A DNA stretch of 64,000 nt from Sesamum alatum (GCA_034509735.1 JACGWO010000007.1:27308046-27372045), one strand, 5' to 3'; numbered from the stretch's first letter, positions 43,428-55,436 are shown. Numbers and translations are program-made. The notes: a model not told the origin generated them from the sequence alone.

Positions 43428-45653
43428 TGTTAGAATAGGTGACCAGAAAGCCAATAGATTTGGCGATTTGTAACCTATCTGACAACTTGATGTAAATGTA
43501 ATATTATTATGTGATGAATAAGATGAGTGTTCGTCACCAATGGTCCTTCTTTGTTGCGCTCATCTTACATTTGTTAAACCGGTGTTTAACTTATATCGCA
43601 ACAAAGCCCACAGACCATGGATAACAACTCGTGCAGTTGGGCCACGCATTGGATGGTGGTCATGAAACCAACTGATTAAGAGTTGGGTCTGAAACGTTCC
43701 AAGTCGAGGACCTCGAGACAGGCATCGAGAGTCCTATTGAGACTTGCGTCAAGAGTCATGTTCATTGGATGAGTGCCGTGTTTCATCGGCGACAGGCGTG
43801 GGACGCCTACACGATCTTGATGGGTTGGTCGACTGGGGTCGAGCCGACTGGACTGACTCGCGGGGATCATCATATGGAAGCCTTGGAGGCTTGGTCGGTA
43901 TGATTGGTTTTCCCCGGTTCCGATAGTACGGGAGTAATCCTCAGACTTGAGGGATCATGGCAGTCGCGTGCACAGGACGGCTGTATCTTAGATCTGGCGA
44001 GAGGTAATCATTCTGTAAGATGATTATCACAAGCCTTGTCTAGTGCAATCAGAATGCGTAGCGAGGACGGTGGATTCCAAGAAGAGGATCCGTCCCCTGT
44101 CAATATGTGACAGAGGTATCTCCTATGCACTCGGAGACTCGTTCATGCTGTTTGAAGCTGTGGCCACAGTGGTTGGTCGAACAGGGAATGGTTTCCTGTG
44201 TCGACACAATGAAGCATACGTGGTCTCGAGTATTAAGCATAGATGCCAAGTCAAGGATGGGAACCGACGCCTAATTCCATACCCTAGACTAAGGCCGGGA
44301 GACGGTAGACGGAAGGATCGTACCCGTACGGAATCGGCGCCTAAATGTTCACGCCAATTCACCTAGTCTCTAGTGCCATGGACCGTTGCTAGACGGCCAC
44401 CCATGGTAACGGGCCCTTGTGGGACACGGGCCCAAGTCTAGCTGAGGGTGAACCTAAAGGGTCACACACAAATCACCGAGGAGGTTGAGAGATTGACTTG
44501 GAGTCAATCTCGAAGGATAAAATAAGTAATTGGATTACTTAAGGGAAAGTCCATTGGATGGACGGGCCGATATTGTATCGGGCTTTCATTTAATCGGTAA
44601 ATTGGATTTTCGATTAAAAATGGAAAGTTGAGATGTTGAGACGTTGGATCTTTTGATTGGATTAAAAGATCAACGGGAATAATTTAAGTGGACATTAAAT
44701 TGGATTTAATATTGGGTTCGTCGTAATTGGATTACGATAAATCCCGGTCCGTTAAATTATACCTGAGAGGAGAAATAATTCCTAATTTGGGATGGGAAGA
44801 AGTTGGACTTCTTTCCTTAATTAAACATGGCCGACACGCTCCCTTGGAGGAAGCAAAATCAACCATGTTTCATGCTAGGTGGTATGTTGACTTATCTCTT
44901 TTGGAAAGAGACAAATCAACTCCAATCAAGCTCTTCCCTTTTGGTATGATTTGATCATACCATAAATTTTGGTAGGCTTGATTGAAGAATTGATGGTGAT
45001 TGATTGAAATGAATCTAGACATCCTTGGATGAACCTAGACACATTCCAATAATCACATTAATTATGTATATATATTAGAATATACAACACCTAGCATAAG
45101 TGATTCATTATTCATCTTTTTCTAGGAAAAAGAGAAGACAAAAATCCTCTCCTCTCTCTCAAAATTTCGTGCTCCCTCCCTCTCATACACTTGTGTTCTT
45201 CACTTGATTTTGAATCAAGAAGAAGAACAAAGTAAGTTTAAGAGAACACTAATTCATAGTGTTCTTCTCTTAAACCGATTCCTTCCTAAACCCGTTCTTT
45301 TCTAGCAAGAAGAACGTGTGTTTCTTCCGATGTGGTGTGGATCACCTTTGGAGAATCCATACGTTTGGATTTCGTGAGCATTCCGGAGAAGGAACAACGC
45401 TAGTAGCCGGGAGCATACGCTAAACAATCAAAGGTAACGGTTTATTACGCTTTGTTTAATTTCATTTGTATATCTATGCCCTATGTGTTTAAATATATGT
45501 TTTAATATTTACACATCCTACATCGAACGCCCGGTTGAGCACCCAAGGGTACACCCCTTGGGATTCGCGTATTTTGAATTTGATTTAAATTTACGCACTT
45601 TCCACGCTTTCTCGCTTTCGCTCGCGCTCCCGGGCGGATCCGCTTGTCCTTCA
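43428..45653 (+). repeat. 3' LTR of outer copia
   Basis: Paired with 25373-27600, with scattered single-base differences (for example catcttacattt against catcttatattt). Followed by the duplication gaaac. Confidence 0.95.
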
Positions 45654-46445
45654 GAAACCTCTCACTGTGTATTTTAATAAAAATAAAAATTAATTTTTTA
45701 AATTAAAAATACATTCCAATAATATTTTTTTCAAAAAAAAATAGTTGATGTTATTAATTCAAGTAAAGTCGTGCAATTCATGTCAATTTTTTTTTTGTAT
45801 GCAAAAATAATAAACACAAAATATTATTTTTGTACATTCTTTGTGCACAGTATTAGTAAAAATATTAAATATATTTTTAATTAAAAGTTAAAAAAATAAT
45901 TGGTGTTGTTACCTCGATAAAGTCACACAATATAATTGTTGTCAAATTCTTTATACACAATATTGATAAACATATTAAATATATTAGTAATTAATGATAA
46001 AATTATTTATTAATAAGTAGCGATTTTTTTTTGTTTTAAAAACTACTTATATATTTATAATTATAAAATTAAATAAAAAATTACAGAGATACTACAAATT
46101 AAAATATTTTTAACTATATACTACATTATATTTCTTGCACTCAATAATAATAATAAATTAAATATTAATTAGTAATAAAAAAATAAATTAATTAAACTTT
46201 TGGGTGTGCAAGAACAGCTTGTGCAGCGGTTCTTGCACACTTTGACTGCGGAACCGTGTGGTTCCCCAGACATTAATGAAGCCAGTATCTCAAATACCGG
46301 CTTCATAAAAAAAATGTCTGGAATTGGTATCTGAGATACCGACTTCGCCTATTTTTTTTTTTTTTTTTGAAAATTTCAAATGATGCTATTTTTATAATTT
46401 TTTTCTTTTTTTTACATTATTAAAATAATTCCACTCACGTATGCA
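45654..46445. repeat. Right arm of the foldback element, with hairpins
   Basis: After a short MITE remnant, the region from about 45890 to 46445 is the inverted counterpart of 24635-25130. It contains several hairpins: gtgtgcaagaac...gttcttgcacac (46203-46240), a ccagacatt...atgtctgg stem (46266-46322) enclosing gaagcc...ggcttc, and the palindrome ggtatctgagatacc near 46327. A diverged repeat of one motif (ataaagtcacacaat / gtaaagtcgtgcaat) occurs twice in the arm. Noncoding. Confidence 0.72.
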
Positions 46446-46551
46446 TTGACCAATTGGACATTAACATGGTGACCTAGCTCATTTCATCCCTATCATGTCG
46501 AAATCTATCAAAGAAGGCATTGATAATTCATTCATTTAGAACATGCAGAAG

Positions 46552-46853
46552 TGTCAACTGTTGCTATTGTAGTGAAGTCGCATTCACCACCACCAGCTAA
46601 AGTCGTATTATTCCTTTGCTAGTATACAAAGTTGTTACTTAGTTGTATAAGTTTTTGGTTGGTTGTATTAGTTGTGATCACGTTCCCCCCCCCCCCCCCC
46701 CCCAGTTGTCCTCTATAAATAGAGTAGGAGTCTACTGTAGCTCATGTACTGAAAATAAAACAATTCATTTCCTTTACTTTTGCTCAAACCTAGATCTGAT
46801 TTTCTCCATAGCTAAGATGTGCTCAGATTCTTCATTTCCTTTACTTTTGCTCA
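46552..46853 (+). repeat. 5' LTR of copia D
   Basis: It ends tttacttttgctca directly before the primer-binding site. The start is estimated at TGTCAACTGTTG (46552). A TATAAATA box is at 46714-46721 and a C run just before it at about 46685-46703. The phrase ttcatttcctttacttttgc occurs twice (about 46765 and 46831), a small duplication at the 3' end. Confidence 0.7.
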
Positions 46854-46866
46854 TGGTATCAGAGCC
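46854..46866 (+). promoter_or_regulatory. Primer-binding site of copia D
   Basis: TGGTATCAGAGCC directly after the LTR. Confidence 0.92.
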
Positions 46867-46967
46867 TTCCTCGTGAAGGTCTCTATACCTTTGTTCCTTT
46901 TCCGACTGATTTCTGACTACACTATCAGACGATCCTCCTATGGTAGGGGATTGGAGAGCTGCTATCA

Positions 46968-47790
46968 TGGCGACATCTGTTGTGCCTGGAGCACCTGGAG
47001 GACGAGAGGTTCTTCCAGCTGAAGTACCACAACCTAATGTTGTGGTAGGAAAAAACACAAGGAACATCAAGCACATGAGAGCTCGAAAAATCAGAATGCA
47101 ACTGGTACAGTCAAGAGAATCCGAATATGATGTTGGTCAGTACTCCTTTGACCCCTCATAATTATCTCGCCTGGAGTAGATCGGCCAAAAATTGTGTTGC
47201 GCGCAAAGGTGAAGTTGAATATGTGATTGGATCTGAGGTTAACCCACCTCCAGACTCACCTGATTTTGAGCTTTGGGACATGACAGATTCGATGGTGTTT
47301 TCCTAGTTATTAAACTCTATTTTAAAGGAAATTAGGCATGCATTTTTGTATGCTGAAACTGCACATGAACTGTGGAGAATTAGAGCAACGATTTGGAGAA
47401 TGCAATAGTGCGCTGATCTACCAGCTGAGGAGAGAGATCGCTTCTGTCAGTCAAGGAAATGCGTCCGTTATTGATTATTTTACTAGACTGAAGTGCCTAT
47501 GGGACGAACTGGCTTGTTTGAGGCCTACACCACGATGCTCTTGTGGTTGTCATTGTGGTTCCAACCGTGCAATTCAAGAGCAGAATTCCGAGAACCAGGT
47601 CATAGAGTTTCTTATGGGACTCAACGACTTTTACGACACCATTCGCGATCAGATTTTGGCGTTGGATCCTTTACCGCCGATTCACAAAGCATATTCAATG
47701 ATCCAAAGAGTGGAGAAGCAGAGATTGGTAAACCTCAATCTGGGAGAATCCGTTGCACCAGAGGCACAGATTATCACGCTGCAAGCTTAG
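46968..47790 (+). pseudogene. Copia D gag
   Basis: Early frames are broken. 47338-47790 reads EQRFGECNSALIYQLRREIA, YFTRLKCLWDELACLRPTPR, CSCGCHCGSNRAIQEQNSEN and QVIEFLMGLNDFYDTIRDQI, a UBN2-type copia gag. It ends with a TAG after IITLQA. Upstream, KNCVARKGEVEYVIGSEVNP-like text is readable only with frame changes. Confidence 0.85.
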
Positions 47791-48126
47791 TCTCAGTCTC
47801 AGGACGATAAAAAAAGGAAGGTTGTTGTTGTCTACAAAGGCAACCACAACAGGAAAAATACTTTCGTGGATAAAAGGCAACTCAGTTGTGATAACTGCGG
47901 CAGAACAGGGCATTCTCGTGACCCATGCTTCAAGATTCACGGCGTCCTCGACTGGTACAAAGCACTTACAGATCAAAGGAAGAAGGAGTCTGGGAAGGAT
48001 CTTCACGAGGTTGCAAGGCAGCTTTCCAAGCACAGTCTGATACAAGTGATGATAAGTCCACTAAACACTTCACAATCTGCTCTAGATTCTACTGGTACAG
48101 TTAATGAGGACCACAACACAAAATGA
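47791..48126 (+). pseudogene. Copia D gag zinc knuckle region
   Basis: The frame at 47866 reads RQLSCDNCGRTGHSRDPCFK, a complete CCHC knuckle (C-x2-C-x4-H-x4-C), then IHGVLDWYKALTDQRKKE. Downstream, acagttaatgaggaccacaa occurs twice (48099, 48148), a local duplication. Confidence 0.82.
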
Positions 48127-48259
48127 GGACCAGTTATGGAACTGGGACAGTTAATGAGGACCACAACACAAAATGATCCACTACAAGTTAATTTTGCTTA
48201 ACTCAATGAGCTTGAGAACTTCTCAGGTAATGTCTTACTAAACACTTCACAATTTGCAC

Positions 48260-48890
48260 TAGCTTCTATTGAATGGATTATTGATTCGGGGGCGACCGAT
48301 CACATGAGTGGTAACCTCGAATTATCCCATAAATTTACTGTTCCTGAGAAAGTTATACGAATCAATCTCCCGATGGAAGTAAGCGAGAGGTAAAATTGAT
48401 AAGAGATGTGAAATTATCTGAGGCCATTACACTTACACTGGTCCTATTTGTGCCTTCATTCAAATACAACTTAATTTCTATACAACGTTTATGTGATTCA
48501 TCACGTCTCAGTTGCACCTTTCTCTCATCTAAATGCACTTTGCAGGACCTGACGAGTGGTAAGCTGAAGGCAGTTGGGAGTATGGGGGGGAGACTTTAAA
48601 TGTTGAACAAATATTCTTTTGATGTATCTGATTGCAATTCTAAAGTGTTTTCTTGTTATATGGTCCCTAAAGGGGGTAATGTGTGGCATAGACACTTAGG
48701 TCATACCTCTCTTCAAGTTCTTATACATACACATCTTCTTGATAATAAAGTTCCCATTGATGAGACAATATGTGATGTATGTCCTAAGGCAAGACAACGT
48801 CTCGTGTTTCCCCGTAGTGATATTCGTACTAAACGGGCTTTTGAACTAGTGCACATAGATATAGGGTGTGCTCCTTGACCGGTCGTCATT
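48260..48890 (+). pseudogene. Copia D protease and pre-integrase
   Basis: WIIDSGATDHMSG at about 48274-48312 is an intact retropepsin active-site motif. FVPSFKYNLISIQRLCDSSR follows, then NVWHRHLGHTSLQVL and CDVCPKARQRLVFPRSD of the pre-integrase domain, and FELVHIDIG with the first integrase Asp. Several frame changes. Confidence 0.85.
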
Positions 48891-49760
48891 TTATGCTCAC
48901 CATTGTTGATGACTACACGAGATGCACATGGACATTTCTTATGCACCACAAGTCACAATGTGTCACACATCTATGAAATTTTTGTAACTTAGTGTCCACT
49001 CAGTTGAGCACAAAATTGTTGAGAGTACGGTCTGACAATGGTAGGGAGTTCCTTAGCAAGGAATGTCAAGATATTGTTTGCCAATTTAGGAATAGAGCAC
49101 TAACGCTCGTGTGTGTATACACCCTAACAAACGGGGTGGTTGAACGAAAATATAAGCACTTAGTGCAAGTGGCGAGGGGCAGTTATGATTGAGAGCAATT
49201 TGCCTAGAAAATTTTAGGGGGAAGCTTTACTCACTTCTACACATATCATAAATAGATTGCCGTCTCCATTGCTGAATTGGAAGACTCCATATGAGCTGTT
49301 GTATAACCAACCACCTTCCTATGACCATCTGAAGGTGTTCGGGTGCTTGGCCTTTGCTACACATACCTCACCAGCTAAAGAAAAATTCGATAGTAGGGCT
49401 GCTAAATGTGTTTTCGTTGGTTATAACCATGGACAAAAGGGTTTTAAGATTTACAATTTGGAAACTCATCACATGTTTGTGTCTAGGGATGTAGTGTTTT
49501 ATGAATCTATATTTCCTTATTCCTCTCATTCAGAGCAGCCGCACGATGCACCAGTTTATCCTTCTATACCTGTTGTGACTGATGCTATGATGTCTCACCT
49601 TCGTCTCATGATTTGGTGCAGGAACAAGGGCCATCAACAGAGCCCTGAACCTGAGTGTTTTCCTACTGAGTCTCACGGCGTCACTTGCTTCTTCAGCCTT
49701 GGGCAACAGCCTACTCTTACCGTTAGAAAGTGCATGTCCAATGAGACGATCCGCTAGAAC
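48891..49760 (+). pseudogene. Copia D integrase and linker
   Basis: TIVDDYTRCTWTFLM is followed by LLRVRSDNGREFLSKECQD (second catalytic Asp) and NGVVERKYKHLVQVARG (catalytic Glu). 49257-49757 continues SPLLNWKTPYELLYNQPPSY, FDSRAAKCVFVGYNHGQKGF and SRDVVFYESIFPY, the usual C-terminal part. Stops at several points. Confidence 0.86.
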
Positions 49761-50454
49761 ACACACTGCACCTGGATGGATGAAGGATTTTGTTTGTAAT
49801 TGTGCAGTCCCCTCACCAGTTATTTTATCCGCTGATTATGTGTCTTGCTTAACTCACGTTGCAGATTTGCAAGAGCCACGCACATACAGTGAGGCCAGCC
49901 AGAGGCCGGGGTGGGTTGCTGCCATGCGCCAGGAATTGGAGGCCTTGGAGCGAAACAACACATGGGAGCTCAAGCCTCTTCCTTTGAGTAAACGCGCCAT
50001 TAGATCGAAGTGGGATTAAAAATTAAAGTTAAGGGCTGATGGTAACGTAGAGCGATGTAAGGCACGCTTGGTGGCGAAGGGATTCAACCAAGTGGCGGGT
50101 GTCAACTACAATGAGTGTTTTTCGCCGGTAGCAAAGTCTATTATGGTGCGAGTGTTCTTGGCAATGGCTATTGCGCGCTCATGGCCTATTCATCAACTCG
50201 ACGTTAACAACGCCTTTTTACATGGGTATCTCGACGAGGAGGTTTACATGCATCCTCCAGATGGGTATCCCGCCGAACCGGGTTTAGTCTGTCATTTACG
50301 GAGATCTTTATATGGGTTGAAGCAGGCTTCCCGACAATGGAAAATGGAGTTTACGATGAAACTTCTCGAGTTTGGTTTTCGGCAATCGGTCATTCACCTG
50401 CCATCTAATGTAATGTTCCATTTACATCCATTCTTTGTTTCTTCTCTCGTCTGA
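49699..50454 (+). pseudogene. Copia D RT, N-terminal half only
   Basis: EPRTYSEASQRPGWVAAMRQ and ERNNTWELKPLPLSKRAIRS lead to a TAA near 50018. Then [40 protein letters not shown] (first catalytic Asp) and RRSLYGLKQASRQWKMEF follow. Similarity ends at LEFGFRQS; the YVDD motif and everything after are missing, replaced by unrelated AT-rich DNA. Confidence 0.87.
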
Positions 50455-50957
50455 TATATATTTCTTGTTTTATTTTTGAAATTTTTAAATTGGTCAAAAT
50501 TTTTGAAAAATTTTGATAATTAATTTTCTATATATCTGTTTATATTTATCTATGCGTACTTGTTTAGTAGACTGTTCAAGTTTCCCACACATATTCTCAG
50601 CCTCCTCCCCATCAAACTCCATCGCATGCTCGACATATCGAAAATCACGATAGTGTTCAGGGACTTTCCTCTTGAGTGGGTACCAAATCTCTCCAATAGC
50701 TCACGCTAACATGTCACTGTAGCAATGCGAATGCAGGGGGAATTGCAATTTATGTCTAATAACTTATTTCATTTTCGATTTTGGTCCCATTATTTTACAA
50801 TTCAGCAAATTTAGTCCAACAATTAAGCATATTTATAATACAGGTTAGACCGTATTGCGTCGATAAAAAATATAGTAGACCCACGAGACCTAGCATGTAT
50901 CGTAGATTACTCATACTCAGAAGGTTCTGAGTGAAATGGGTAATTGGCTTTAAGGTT
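50455..50957. other. Non-coding DNA with remnant of a copia 3' end
   Basis: The first 400 bases show nothing recognisable. From about 50880, agacccacgagacctagcat and gaaatgggtaattggcttta resemble the RNase H tail and 3' untranslated region of the outer nested element, so this is the last scrap of an internal region before the LTR that follows. Confidence 0.55.
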
Positions 50958-50968
50958 AAGTGGGAGAT
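50958..50968 (+). promoter_or_regulatory. Polypurine tract before degenerate LTR
   Basis: AAGTGGGAGAT, identical to the tracts of the nested elements, directly precedes TGTTAGAATAAG. Confidence 0.8.
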
Positions 50969-52540
50969 TGTTAGAATAAGTGACCAGAAAATCAATTGGT
51001 TTGGTGGTTCTGAAAACTATTTATCGATCTTTATCAAAAGTAATTTTGACATAATGAATATAGTGTGAATTCATCCGTGGCATAAGTGTTTTTTATGCTC
51101 ACTAATCACGTTAAATGATGTTTTGACGTTACAAGAAATGCCCACAGACCGAAAGGTTAAAATCGTGGAGTTGGACTACGCATAGGATGACAGCTACGAA
51201 ATCAACTTCTAAGGAGCGGTCTCAAACGTTCCAAGTCGAGGACCTCAAAAATGGGCATCGAGAGTCCTATAGAGACTTGCACTAAGTATTGCATTCACTG
51301 GGCAGTTTTATCAGTGACAGACGTGGGCCGTTTATGCAATTTTAGAGGGCTGGTTGGCTAAGGTAGTCGACTGACTGAAGTGACTCACGGGAATTGTCAT
51401 ATAGAAGTCTCAGAGGCTTGGTCGGTATTATTGGAATTCTCGATTCTGATAGTACGGGATTAGTTCTCGGACTTGAGGAATCACAATAGTCGCTTACATA
51501 CAAAGGTTGTATCTTGGATCTAGCGAGCGGTGACTGTATCGTGAGGTATGGTCATCATAAGGTGCAATCGGAGTATGTAGTAAGGATGATGAATTCCAAA
51601 ATAGAATTCGTCCCCTGTCGGTATTGTGACAACAAGTTCTCCTATGCGCTCTAAGATAATTTAGACTCTCAAAGTCTTTGGCCTAAGCAATTGATCGATT
51701 AGGGATAGGTCCCCTTGTTCGCATCAATAGAGTAAACACATCTCGAGTATGAAGCATAGTTGTCTAGTTAAGGATGGAAACCGATGCCCGATTCCATCCC
51801 TTAGACTAAGGTCGGGTGATGGTAGACGAAAGGATCGTACCCATATGGAACTCGAAGCATAAATGTTCACGCCAACATTCACCTTATCTCTAGTGCCATG
51901 GACCGTTGCTAGACGACCACCTATGATGACGGGCTTTTCTATTTATTGGATAATTAGAAGCAATTAATTAAGTTAGATTTAATTAATTATGTGGGTTACA
52001 AGCCAAAGTCTAACTGAGGGTAAATCTAAAGGGTCACACACAAACCACTGTGGAAGTGATGGAATTAATTTATAATTAATTTCAGAAGAAACGGATTAAT
52101 TTAATTGGATTAAATTAATTCATGGAGAATAATAAATTGTTGGAACATTTGTTTGGGATAATCCATTAGATGAATGGCCCAAGAATTTAATTGATAGGAT
52201 TAATCAAATTTTGGGCTTAGCCTTTTAAATTAATTGGATTAATTTAAATAGGCTTAGGCTAATTAATTAGTGGATTGGATTCATCAATTAATTAGTAAAT
52301 GGGCTTGTCTAATTAATGGATTTGATTCATTAATGAATTAGCGGAGAAGGCTTAAATTAATTAATTGTTTGGGCTTGATTAATGAATTGAATTTATTAAT
52401 TGGGGGGGGGGCATATTAGGGGTTAGGGCTTTTCTCTTCCATTTTCAACTCTCAAGAATCTCAACCCTCTTCAAGTTCAACCTCAACTCTCTCAACTAAA
52501 ATCAAATCCAACTATTTTCAAATTTCAAAAGGTAATCCTT
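50969..52540 (+). repeat. Degenerate 3' LTR of a third related copia subfamily
   Basis: It starts TGTTAGAATAAGTGACCAG and runs parallel to the outer LTR with much divergence. Shared landmarks are tcgaggacctc (about 51237), agtgccatggaccgttgct (about 51892), and agtctaactgagggtaaatc followed by aagggtcacacac (about 52006-52042). The end is unclear, near caaaaggtaatcc. It contains a G run at about 52401. No partner LTR in the window. Confidence 0.78.
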
Positions 52541-52760
52541 TTTCTTTAACCCACCTTCAATAGGGGTTACAGGCAATCCCTGTTGCTAATGTTGCTCACA
52601 AGTCGCAAGCACCAGCAGCAGTAATAGCATCAAGCAACTAAAGCCTGAAGCTGCTTAAATAAAGTAGTTGTTGTTGCTCTGTCTAAGCAATTTTTTTTAT
52701 TTTTTTATTTTATAATTTTGTATATATGCTATTTAGAATATTGAATATGAGGTTTCATAT
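52541..52760. other. Short intergenic stretch before copia C
   Basis: It contains a short open stretch (AIPVANVAHKSQAPAAVIAS on the plus strand, about 52573-52632) with no family I recognise. It ends with catat, the target duplication of copia C. Confidence 0.4.
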
Positions 52761-53006
52761 CGATGAAAATCAGCAATATAATTCAACAGATTCTATATCT
52801 TAGTTGTAAATATAAAATGATATCTTAGCTTTCTATAGGAGATAATATATGAGTTGTAAATATCTTACTGAATCAAGATAATTTCTTGACTATAGATAGG
52901 AGATATTTCAGGATCATTACTTTCCTTAAAATTAGAGGGTAAGAACCTATATATACAGTTGTTGTATGAGTTGTTAAATGCATAAGTGAAATTAATTCTT
53001 TCTTCA
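52761..53006 (+). repeat. 5' LTR of copia C
   Basis: 246 bp, cgatgaaaatcagcaatata to ttctttcttca, with a ctatatataca TATA region near 52948. Confidence 0.92.
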
Positions 53007-53019
53007 TGGTATTAGAGCA
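53007..53019 (+). promoter_or_regulatory. Primer-binding site of copia C
   Basis: TGGTATTAGAGCA, one step away from the usual TGGTATCAGAGC, directly after the LTR. Confidence 0.85.
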
Positions 53020-53082
53020 CCATGCTTAAGTTCTTGGAATTATTATTCTTCATAATTATTTGGCCTTCAAAAAGGCCTTAAG

Positions 53083-54130
53083 ATGTCGATCTCCTCTGGA
53101 ATATCCCCTTCCATTGACAATTGTAAAGTCCAAATACCTACCGATTCTGGTGATCTACAGAATATGTTTCCCTCTTACTAGTTAAATGCAAAGAATTACC
53201 TTCAGTCGTCGCAGATAGTTAACACTTTTCTCGAAGGAAAAGGAAAATTTAACCATCTATTAGGAATAGGTCTAGCAGCTTGGGACGAAGAAGACTCCAT
53301 GATCATGTCTTGGCTTTGGACTCAATGGAGCCAGACATCAGAGGAACATACATGTTCTTGTCAACTTCTAAAGAGATATGGGATGCTGTATCTCAGTCAT
53401 ATTCTAAGGTAAATGATGCCTCTCTGATTATGAGATTAAGACCAAAATATCATCCACCAATCAAGGTATACGTTCTGTCACTGAATATTATAATCTAGTG
53501 AAGAGTTTTTGGCTTGAATTGGACCATTATCAGAATATTAGTATGAAATGTATTGATGATGGTATGAAGCTTCAAGAATTTGTCAAAAGGGAAAGAACTT
53601 TTGAATTTTTGGCAGGACTCAATGCTGATTTGGACCAAATTTGAGTTCAACTACTTGGTAGGGAAACCTTACCATATTTAAATGAGACTTTCTCAATCAT
53701 TCGGTCATAGGAAAGTTGTCGAATGGTGACGTTGGAGCCTAAGACTACGGAAGGCTCAGCCTTCATGACCATGAAATCCAACAAGGGAGGCTTTAGAAAC
53801 TAGCGACAAAACCTTAACTTGGGTGCTCAAAATACAGATATTCTTTGGTGTTCTTTCTGTAAGAAACCAAACTATACCAAAGAGACATGTTGGAAGCTAC
53901 ACGGGAAGCCTCCAAGAACATAGAAAGAAGGTGATAGGAAGGAAGGTCATGCAAAGGCCCACTTTACTGATCTGACAACTCTGAGGTTCAAGATTAATAT
54001 GGATAAAAAATAAAGGGTCTTAGCAAAGAAGAGATTGAACACTTAAGGAGCATTATGAATTCTTTGGAAAGTTCTGGTGGATCATAACGTGCATTGGCTC
54101 AGACAGGTAAATCTTCTATTCTCATGCTCT
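53083..54130 (+). pseudogene. Copia C gag
   Basis: ATG at 53083 gives MSISSGISPSIDNCKVQIPT, then stops and frameshifts. MEPDIRGTYMFLSTSKEIWD, DASLIMRLRPK, LNADLDQI and EPKTTEGSAFMTMKSN are readable in changing frames. The knuckle CSFCKKPNYTKETC (about 53857-53898) has Tyr where CCHC needs His. Nucleic-acid binding by this copy would be impaired. Confidence 0.82.
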
Positions 54131-55436
54131 TAGTGCCTCATTTACCCTTCCCAGTAGCTCTTGGGTAGTTAATTCAGGAGCTACAGACCATATGACTACT
54201 TCCCATCATTCTTTTACCACTTATAATCCTTGTCCTAGTAATCGAAAATTCAAAGTTGCAGAAGGATCCCTTGCTACGGTTGCAAGTTAGGGAACCGTGC
54301 CTTTATTGACTGATTTTTTTCCTAAAAGATGTGTTGCATGTTCCTAGATTATCTGTTAATCTCTTGTCCATCAAAAAAAGCTACAAAAGAGTTGAACAAT
54401 CTTGCAATTTTTTACCCTAGTTTTTGTGTATTTCAAGATCGGGTTACGGGGAAATGATTTGGCTTGATAAGGAAAGGGATGGACTCTACATTCTAGAAAA
54501 TATGAGTGGTGCCAACAACCAACAACCTCCCTTGTTTACATGACCAAACATAAAAATTCCACCCATAACATATTTGGCTACATCATTATCGTCTTGGTCA
54601 TCCTTTGAGTGACAATAAATCTCTATTACATTTCAATTTGATTCATTCTGATATATGGGGACCATCAAAGATAGCTAATGTGTCAGGGGCTAAATGGTTT
54701 GTCACCTTTACTGATGACTGCACAAAGGTAACATGGTTTTTTATCATGAAAAACAAATCTGAAGTCAGCGAGATCTTTCTTAGGTTTTTTCAGCTGATAA
54801 AAAATCAATTCGGAGAGAGCATAAAAGGGGTAAGAAGTGATAATGCTAGGGAACACTTCAATCAAACATTGTCTTCATTCTTTCAAAAGGAAGGTACTAT
54901 CCATTATTCGTCTTGTTGATACCCCTCAACAAAATGGAATAGCCGAGCGTAAGAATCGACATTTGCTTGAAGTAACTAGAACTTTATTGTATCAAATGAA
55001 TGTTCCTAAAACCTATTGGGGGGAAGCTATGTTAACCGGGGCTCACTTAATAAACAGATTACCTTCTAGAACTTTGGGGTTCAAAAGACCAATGGACGTT
55101 CTATATAGTTTCTTTCCTGCTTTAAAAATGAACAACAATTTACCTCCAAAAGTATTTCGATGTGTTAGTTTTGTTCATATTCATGCTCACAATCGAGGAA
55201 AATTTAACCTACGAGCCCTAAAGTGCATCTTTGTTGGCTATTCTCCTACACAAAAAGGGTACAAATGCTATCATCCATTCTCACATAAAATTTTCATTTC
55301 TAGGGATGTAACCTTTGTTGAGAATGTGCCTTTCTTTAGTACTACTTATCATCAGGGGGAGAGAGAGATCATTCTAAGGAAGATAAGCACGGGAGACATA
55401 CTTTTTCGGTTGATTTATCTTTCCCTGACACTGTGA
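54131..55436 (+). pseudogene. Copia C protease and integrase
   Basis: The protease motif reads VVNSGATDHMT: Asn in place of the catalytic Asp (about 54167-54200). The integrase frames read LLHFNLIHSDIWGPSKIANV, WFVTFTDDCTKVTWFFIMKN, GVRSDNAREHF (second Asp) and, after a frameshift near 54900, TPQQNGIAERKNRHLLEVTR (catalytic Glu), TGAHLINRLPSRTLGFKRPM and FNLRALKCIFVGYSPTQKGY. Confidence 0.86.

Larger units (their letters stand above)
25373..45653 (+). mobile_element. Outer copia retrotransposon with a nested copia inside
   Basis: LTRs of about 2.2 kb (25373-27600 and 43428-45653) begin TGTTAGAATAGG and end TTCA. The duplication gaaac flanks the element (25368-25372 and 45654-45658). A methionine-initiator primer-binding site and a polypurine tract are in place. 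Gag, CCHC, protease and the start of integrase lie at 29413-30960; the rest of integrase, RT and RNase H at 41342-43340. The 10.4-kb gap is another copia element of the same wider family on the opposite strand. Stops, a 19-bp triplication and an RT deletion make the outer copy defective. Confidence 0.95.
46552..50454 (+). mobile_element. Copia D, 3'-truncated
   Basis: A 5' LTR, primer-binding site and decayed gag, protease, integrase and the first half of RT are present in copia order. Sequence recognisable as this element stops near 50390, before the YVDD motif; RNase H and the 3' LTR are not found. Many stops and frameshifts. It belongs to the same general copia group as B (DSGA protease) rather than the nested pair (DTGC). 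Confidence 0.88.
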
